From NCBI GenBank assembly GCA_036514635.1, contig DATBWU010000283.1, positions 1 to 17,740 of the forward strand: a stretch of 17,740 nucleotides of DNA, read 5' to 3'. The notes under the pieces are model-generated. The model saw only the letters and a program-made list of their open reading frames with translations. It ran no database searches and was not told the DNA's origin. Position 1 is the first letter of the stretch; each line of letters begins with the position of its first letter. Positions 12,928-17,740 of the stretch are shown here, piece after piece. The translations under genes were made by a program, and so were the position numbers. This DNA comes from DASSFZ01 sp036514635. Lineage in GTDB: Bacteria > Chloroflexota > Anaerolineae > Fen-1058.

Positions 12928-15807
12928 GTGCCCCAAATCTTCGTCAGTCTGGACCTGGAAACGACCGGGCTTGATTCGACCCGCGACGCGATCCTCGAAA
13001 TCGGCATCGTGAAGTTTCGCGGCGAGGAAGTGCTCGAAGAGTGGTCTACGCTGGTCGATCCGGGCCGGCCCATCCCGCGCAAGATCACCGATCTGACAGG
13101 GATTACCCAGGCCGATGTCAATGCGAAAGGCAAGCCGCTGGTCGAGGCGCTGCGCGAAGCCGAGTATCGCGTGCGCGATTTGCCGATCGTCGGTCACAAC
13201 ATCCAGTTCGACCTCGGCTTCCTCAACCGGCATCGCATTCTGACTCGAAATTCCTCACTCGACACTTTTGAGTTGGCGGGCATCCTCGTGCCACATGCAG
13301 GCCGATATGGCCTGGAGGCGCTCGCGAAAGAACTCGGCATCCAGTTGCCCGCGACCCATCGCGCGCTGGCCGATGCGCGGACGACGCACCAACTCTACGT
13401 TCGACTCGCCGAGCGCGCCCGCAACCTCCCAACGCGAACGCTCGAAGAGATTCTGCGCCTGTCGCAATCGATCGATTGGCCCGCGCGCGATTTCTTTGAA
13501 GAAGCATTGCGTAGCGCGGCGCGCGGCGCATTCAGCGGCGGCAGCATCGGCGCGCAACTGGCGGCCAAGCAAGTGGTGCAGAAGCGCCGTCGAAAGGGCG
13601 ACGGGCGCGTGCCGGCGATCATCGCCGAGTCGCCGATGTTCGCGCGGGCGGCGCCGGTCAGGCCGCTGCGACCCAATCCCGACGCCGAGCCGATCGAGAC
13701 CGAGACCATCGCCGCGATGCTGGAGCGGGGCGGCGCGTTCGAGCAGACCATCGATCACTTCGAGCACCGGCCCCAACAGGTACACATGCTGCGCGCCGTG
13801 TGCGAAGCTTTCAACAACGGGCAGCACCTGATGGTCGAGGCCGGGACCGGCACGGGCAAGAGCCTGGCTTACCTGCTGCCTGCCATTCACTGGGCGCAGA
13901 CGAACGGCCAGCGCGTCGTCGTCTCGACGAACACGATCAATTTGCAGGAGCAATTGGCGACGAAGGACGTGCCGGATGTGCGAAAGGCGCTCGGCTGGGA
14001 TTTCCGCGCGGCGGTGCTGAAAGGCCGCTCGCATTACGTGTGCCCGGCCCGCCTGGCGGCGATGCTGCAATCCGGCCCGGTCAATGCCGACGAGATGCGC
14101 GTGTTGGCGAAAGTGCTGCTGTGGTTGCCGACGACGGTCAGCGGTGACGGCGACGAGTTGTTTCTGCCCAATCCGGGCGAGCGTGCGGTGTGGGCGCGGT
14201 TGAGCGCAGATAACCCGACCTGCACGTCGGAACGCTGTGCGTCGTGGGGCGGTAGCGGATGCTTCTTCCACAACGCGCGCCAGGAAGCCGAGGGCGCGCA
14301 TGTGTTGATCGTCAATCACGCGCTGCTGCTGGCCGATGTCGCCGTCGAGAACCGGGCGCTGCCGGAGTATAAGTATCTCGTCATCGACGAGGCGCACCAT
14401 CTGGAAGCCGCCACGACGGATCAACTCAGTTTCAAGATCAGCCTGTACGACTTGCGCCGCACGCTCGACGAGTTGAGTCCGCTGCAACGCGGCCGGGGTG
14501 CCGGCCTGCTCGACGACGTGGTGGGCCGCGTGCGCGCGACGTGCCCGCCGGAGATTGCGACGAACCTCGCCGCCTACGCGGACGGCACGAGCGCCGCGAT
14601 CCTCGACGCCGATCGAATGGCCGAAGAGTTTTTCGATCTGGTCGGCGGCTTCATTACGAGCCACACCGAGAAGAGCGATTATACGCAGCGCGTGCGGCTG
14701 ACGTCCGCGCTGCGCACGCAGCCGGCGTGGAGCAACGTCGAGATTGCGTGGGACAACCTGCACGTGCAGCTCGGCGCGGTGGTCGACGGGCTGGATCGCT
14801 TGAATGCCGCGTTCAAGGAGCTTGACACGTTCGAGGTTCCCGATTACGAGGACATCGCGGCTCGCCTGATCGGCGCGCGGCGCGCACTGGATGAGGCGCG
14901 CGGCAATACCAACGCGGCGGTCTCGCAGCCGTCGCCGGGCGGCATTTACTGGGTCGAGTTGCAGCAGATTCAGTCGGGACGCGCCGGGCGCGCGATTGTC
15001 TCACTACACGCCGCGCCGTTGCACGTCGGCCCGCTGATCGAGCAGCACCTGTTCAAGAAGAAGAGCAGCGTCGTGTTGACGTCGGCCACGCTGCGCACGG
15101 GCAAGTCATTCGGGTTCATCCAGAGCCGCCTCAACGCGCAGGACGTCGATACGCTGGCGGTCGGCTCGCCGTTCGATTACAAGGCCTCGACGCTGCTATA
15201 CCTGGTCACCGACGTGCCGGAGCCGAACGCGCCCGGCTATCAAAAGTCGATCGAAACCGGCCTGATCGATTTGTGCACCGCGATGGGCGGGCGCACGCTG
15301 GCGCTGTTTACGTCTTACTCGCAACTGCGCGCGACGGCGCGCGTGCTGGTGGCGGAACTCGCCGCGCGCGACATCCTGGTCTTTGAGCAGAGCGATGGAT
15401 CGTCGCGGCGGCAGTTGCTCGATCGCTTCAAGACTGCCGAGCGCGGGGTGCTGCTGGGCACGCGCTCGTTTTGGGAGGGCGTCGATGTGCCGGGCCAGGC
15501 GTTGTCGTGTCTGGCGATTACGCGCCTGCCGTTCTCCGTGCCGACCGATCCGATCTTCGCCGCGCGCAGCGAGCAATTCGAGGAATCGTTCTCGCAGTAT
15601 TCGGTGCCGGATGCGGTGCTGCGTTTCCGGCAGGGCTTTGGCCGCCTGATCCGCACGCGCACCGATCGCGGCGTGGTTGCCGTGTTCGATCGGCGCATCA
15701 TCAGCAAGCAATACGGCCAGATGTTCCTGCAATCGCTGCCGGAGTGCACCGTGCAGCGCGGGCCGATCGCCGCTCTCGCCAAGTCCGTGTCGGCGTGGAT
15801 GAAGTGA
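12928..15807 (+). CDS. dinG: DinG-family helicase with N-terminal DEDDh 3'-5' exonuclease
   Basis: A 959-residue fusion. Residues 1-165 form a DnaQ-like exonuclease with the full DEDDh set: D9 and E11 (LDLETTG), D95 (GHNIQFD), H144 and D149 (HRALADA). Residues about 275-955 form an XPD/DinG superfamily 2 helicase: Walker A GTGTGKS (306-312), STNTINLQEQL, DEAH box 487-490, TSATLRTG, GTRSFWEGVDVPG and the motif VI region RQGFGRLIRT. Four cysteines (C372, C432, C437, C445) lie where DinG/XPD proteins hold a 4Fe-4S cluster. By family it would unwind DNA (including D-loop, R-loop or G-quadruplex structures) and degrade 3' ends in repair. The start is GTG at 12928, the only start between an in-frame TAG (12910) and the first catalytic Asp; no Shine-Dalgarno is visible. 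A palindromic repeat follows the stop within 3 nt. Confidence 0.96.
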   Translation: MPQIFVSLDLETTGLDSTRDAILEIGIVKFRGEEVLEEWSTLVDPGRPIPRKITDLTGITQADVNAKGKPLVEALREAEYRVRDLPIVGHNIQFDLGFLNRHRILTRNSSLDTFELAGILVPHAGRYGLEALAKELGIQLPATHRALADARTTHQLYVRLAERARNLPTRTLEEILRLSQSIDWPARDFFEEALRSAARGAFSGGSIGAQLAAKQVVQKRRRKGDGRVPAIIAESPMFARAAPVRPLRPNPDAEPIETETIAAMLERGGAFEQTIDHFEHRPQQVHMLRAVCEAFNNGQHLMVEAGTGTGKSLAYLLPAIHWAQTNGQRVVVSTNTINLQEQLATKDVPDVRKALGWDFRAAVLKGRSHYVCPARLAAMLQSGPVNADEMRVLAKVLLWLPTTVSGDGDELFLPNPGERAVWARLSADNPTCTSERCASWGGSGCFFHNARQEAEGAHVLIVNHALLLADVAVENRALPEYKYLVIDEAHHLEAATTDQLSFKISLYDLRRTLDELSPLQRGRGAGLLDDVVGRVRATCPPEIATNLAAYADGTSAAILDADRMAEEFFDLVGGFITSHTEKSDYTQRVRLTSALRTQPAWSNVEIAWDNLHVQLGAVVDGLDRLNAAFKELDTFEVPDYEDIAARLIGARRALDEARGNTNAAVSQPSPGGIYWVELQQIQSGRAGRAIVSLHAAPLHVGPLIEQHLFKKKSSVVLTSATLRTGKSFGFIQSRLNAQDVDTLAVGSPFDYKASTLLYLVTDVPEPNAPGYQKSIETGLIDLCTAMGGRTLALFTSYSQLRATARVLVAELAARDILVFEQSDGSSRRQLLDRFKTAERGVLLGTRSFWEGVDVPGQALSCLAITRLPFSVPTDPIFAARSEQFEESFSQYSVPDAVLRFRQGFGRLIRTRTDRGVVAVFDRRIISKQYGQMFLQSLPECTVQRGPIAALAKSVSAWMK

Positions 15808-15810
15808 TTC

Positions 15811-15874
15811 ACCGCAGAGACGCAGAGGGCGCGGAGTAATCTATGAACCTCTGCGTTCTCCGCGTCTCTGCGGT
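15811..15874. repeat. Intergenic palindromic repeat, copy 4 (26-bp arms)
   Basis: Arms 15811-15836 and 15849-15874 are inverted copies matching at 22 of 26 positions around a 12-nt loop. They share ACCGCAGAG and GAACGCAGAG blocks with copy 1. It starts 3 nt after the dinG stop and ends 9 nt before the next start codon, so it fills that gap almost completely. No T-run follows the stem. Confidence 0.82.
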
Positions 15875-15883
15875 AAAATCTGT

Positions 15884-17740
15884 ATGAGCCGATTGAAGAG
15901 TGTCCTCACTCCGCCTCGAATCGCGCCTGCGCCGGGTGCACCGGCATCGCGTTGGCCGTTGTACCTGGGCCTGGCGGCCGCGCTCGCTTTGTCGCTGGCG
16001 TTGTACCTCGACACACTCAGCCTGCCGTTCTTTCAAGACGATGTCATTCACATCCGCTGGCTCTCCACGCACGGCATCCTCGATCCGTTCCTGACTGCCG
16101 AAAACCTGCCGACTTATCGCCCGCTGGGCGAATCGGTGATGAAACTGTGGTGGACGATCCTCGGCCATCACGATCCGGCCGTCTTGCGTTTGCAGAACAT
16201 CCTGATGCACGCGTTGAATGCCGCCCTGATCGCGCTGCTGGCACTGCGCGTCGATCGCAGCGAGCGGCGCTACGTCGTTGCGGGCGTGGCGGCGGTTTTG
16301 TTCGCAGTATTCCCGTTCGCATACCAGGCCGTGATCTGGATCAACGTGTTCTTCTATCCGCTCGGCACGCTATTGTTGCTGCTTGCGGCGTTGTGCTATT
16401 GGCAGGCCCGCACGAAGGGATCGATCCGCTGGCTGTTGTCGGCGTGGCTGCTGTGTTTCCTCGCCCCCGCCGAGATCGAGTGGGGCTTGATGTCCGGCGC
16501 GATTCTGTTCGGCATCGAGATCGTCCTGTGGGTGCAGCGGCGGCAGCCGCGCCTGTGGCGGGTCGGGCCGATCGGCGGCCTGGCGATCAACGTCGCCTTT
16601 TTCGTCATCTGGCAGATCGTCCCCAAGTTCGATTACAGCGGCGGCATGAAGATCAACCTGGAAGCGATCTTGCAGATGAGCACCTACTATCTGCAAGGGC
16701 TGATCTATCCGAGCGCGCCGCTGGCCGCGCCGCTGGCCGGCCAATTGGGGCTGAACGATTTGAATGCCGTGCGGGTCGTCGGCTTGATCTCGTTGCTCGT
16801 CGTCCTCGGCCTGCTGATCCGCCGACGGCGGGCGATCATCGCGCTCGCCGCGTTGGGGTGGTTCGGGCTGCTGGTTCTCCCGACGCTGGTCACGGTTGAC
16901 TTCGACTACGTGATCAATTCGCCGCGCCTGCTCTACCCGGCGGCGGTCGGCATCGTGATCTTGTGGGCGGCCTGGATCGCCGAAGTCGGGTTGCCCAGGC
17001 GCTGGCCGTTGATTCAGATCGTGAGTGTGGGCGCAGTGCTCGGCTTGACGCTGACGCACAATATCGCGTTTGTCCAGATGGAGAAGCGGCTTTATCATCT
17101 GGCCGAAGAGCCGGTGCACGCATTGGCGCAAGTTGCGCAGACGACGCCGGGTGACGCCGATTTGCTGTTCGTGAATCTGCCCTCGTGGTTGTCCCCCAAG
17201 TGGCGCGATTACGCAGTGGGCAACCACGGCGTGCAGTTTATCACCGGCTATGCGAGCATCAATGACGTGATCTTCGCGGCCAATGGCGTCGATCGGCCAT
17301 CGCGCGCCGTCAGTTTTGCCAGCCTTCTGTCGGAGACACCCTACTGGCTGGGCCTGTACGGCCCGAAACTGGAGTGGGAGGGTCTGGCACAGCACTTACG
17401 CGAGTCGGGCGATGTGTATCTCGCTCAATACGAGGCCGAGCGCATCAGCCTGCAACCTGCCGGTCGTGTGACCGCTGTCGAACCGGGCGACCCTGTGGCG
17501 CGAATCGGCTCAGACGTGGAGTTAGGCTCGGCGCGCGCCGTCGATACCGGCGCATCGATCGATGTCGAGTTGACCTGGCGCGTGCTGCGCCGCATCGACG
17601 CCGACCTGACGGTGTTCGTGCATGTGTACGCGCCGGACGGTCGACTGGCGGCGCAGGTCGACGGTTACCCGCTGCTGGGCCTGTCGCCGTTCTGGCTGTG
17701 GGATGCCGGGCAGACGTTGTTCGATAGGCGCAGCCTGGCG
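15884..17740 (+). CDS. Polytopic membrane protein, GT-C-like glycosyltransferase candidate (3' end outside window)
   Basis: An open frame of 619 codons from ATG at 15884 to the right edge, with no stop. A short basic N-terminus precedes helix 1 (about 25-45), then FFQDDVIHIRWL (49-60) puts a DD pair in the first outer loop, as in GT-C transferases of the PMT/ArnT type. About ten hydrophobic segments follow (for example 105-121, 130-148, 155-172, 182-195, 200-218, 228-245, 298-312, 317-338, 352-368, 377-390). After residue about 400 the chain is soluble, with WRDYAVGNHGVQFITGY and a beta-rich tail (about 540-619: VELTWRV, LTVFVHVYAPDGRLAAQVDGYP) of the type often attached to bacterial membrane glycosyltransferases. 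The DUF2723 protein at the other end of the window shares the general plan but no obvious close sequence. No Shine-Dalgarno is seen; TAAAAT lies 5 nt before the ATG. The function is a family-level inference. Confidence 0.82.
   Translation, partial: MSRLKSVLTPPRIAPAPGAPASRWPLYLGLAAALALSLALYLDTLSLPFFQDDVIHIRWLSTHGILDPFLTAENLPTYRPLGESVMKLWWTILGHHDPAVLRLQNILMHALNAALIALLALRVDRSERRYVVAGVAAVLFAVFPFAYQAVIWINVFFYPLGTLLLLLAALCYWQARTKGSIRWLLSAWLLCFLAPAEIEWGLMSGAILFGIEIVLWVQRRQPRLWRVGPIGGLAINVAFFVIWQIVPKFDYSGGMKINLEAILQMSTYYLQGLIYPSAPLAAPLAGQLGLNDLNAVRVVGLISLLVVLGLLIRRRRAIIALAALGWFGLLVLPTLVTVDFDYVINSPRLLYPAAVGIVILWAAWIAEVGLPRRWPLIQIVSVGAVLGLTLTHNIAFVQMEKRLYHLAEEPVHALAQVAQTTPGDADLLFVNLPSWLSPKWRDYAVGNHGVQFITGYASINDVIFAANGVDRPSRAVSFASLLSETPYWLGLYGPKLEWEGLAQHLRESGDVYLAQYEAERISLQPAGRVTAVEPGDPVARIGSDVELGSARAVDTGASIDVELTWRVLRRIDADLTVFVHVYAPDGRLAAQVDGYPLLGLSPFWLWDAGQTLFDRRSLA

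Noticed and set aside
13255..14763. Minus-strand open frame of 502 codons
   Set aside because: It is the antisense shadow of dinG, arginine-rich, without recognisable motifs.
16370..17395. Minus-strand open frame of 341 codons
   Set aside because: It is antisense to the plus-strand membrane protein; the composition (Q, R, D rich) is typical of a shadow frame.

Overview
The window is GC-rich (many 60-base blocks reach 70-80% G+C) and carries dense genes separated by palindromic repeats. The gene types (Roadblock/LC7 protein, PAS/GAF-rich kinases, DUF2723-type and GT-C-like polytopic membrane proteins, DinG with a fused exonuclease) and the ACCGCAGAG / ACCACTAAGACAC palindromes resemble Chloroflexota, perhaps Anaerolineae-like. 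That placement rests on general resemblance, not on a search. No rRNA, tRNA, insertion sequence, integrase or CRISPR array was seen.

Layout. Everything left of about 12.52 kb lies on the minus strand. In the direction of transcription it reads: Roadblock/LC7 protein (12518-12147), CTP synthase pyrG (11927-10314), a 929-residue GAF/PAS histidine kinase of the NarX/DegS type (10073-7284), a NarL-type response regulator (6904-6230), a stand-alone receiver (5974-5573), a large kinase with an N-terminal receiver (5568-1738), and a DUF2723-type membrane protein cut off by the left edge (1536-1). Right of 12.93 kb the genes are on the plus strand: a DinG-family helicase with an N-terminal DEDDh exonuclease (12928-15807) and a polytopic GT-C-like membrane protein cut off by the right edge (15884-17740).

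How the genes work together. The centre is a signalling island of two kinases and three receiver domains. The 929-residue kinase most likely phosphorylates the NarL-type regulator, which would act on promoters. The stand-alone receiver and the large kinase are 4 nt apart and surely co-transcribed; with its own N-terminal receiver, the large kinase could be tuned by another kinase. pyrG, the Roadblock gene and dinG look like independent units. The two membrane proteins at the edges probably handle lipid-linked sugars at the cell envelope.

The non-coding DNA is rich in structure. Four diverged copies of a 60-90 bp palindrome sit between genes. An array of AACGGA-type half-sites fills the divergent space between the Roadblock gene and dinG. 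A 379-nt gap between the 929-residue kinase and its regulator holds several perfect hairpins and a TATAAT box inside a palindrome. I found no clearly new multi-gene system; the best leads are that structured gap, the half-site array, and the kinase whose PAS block differs in base composition from its two ends.
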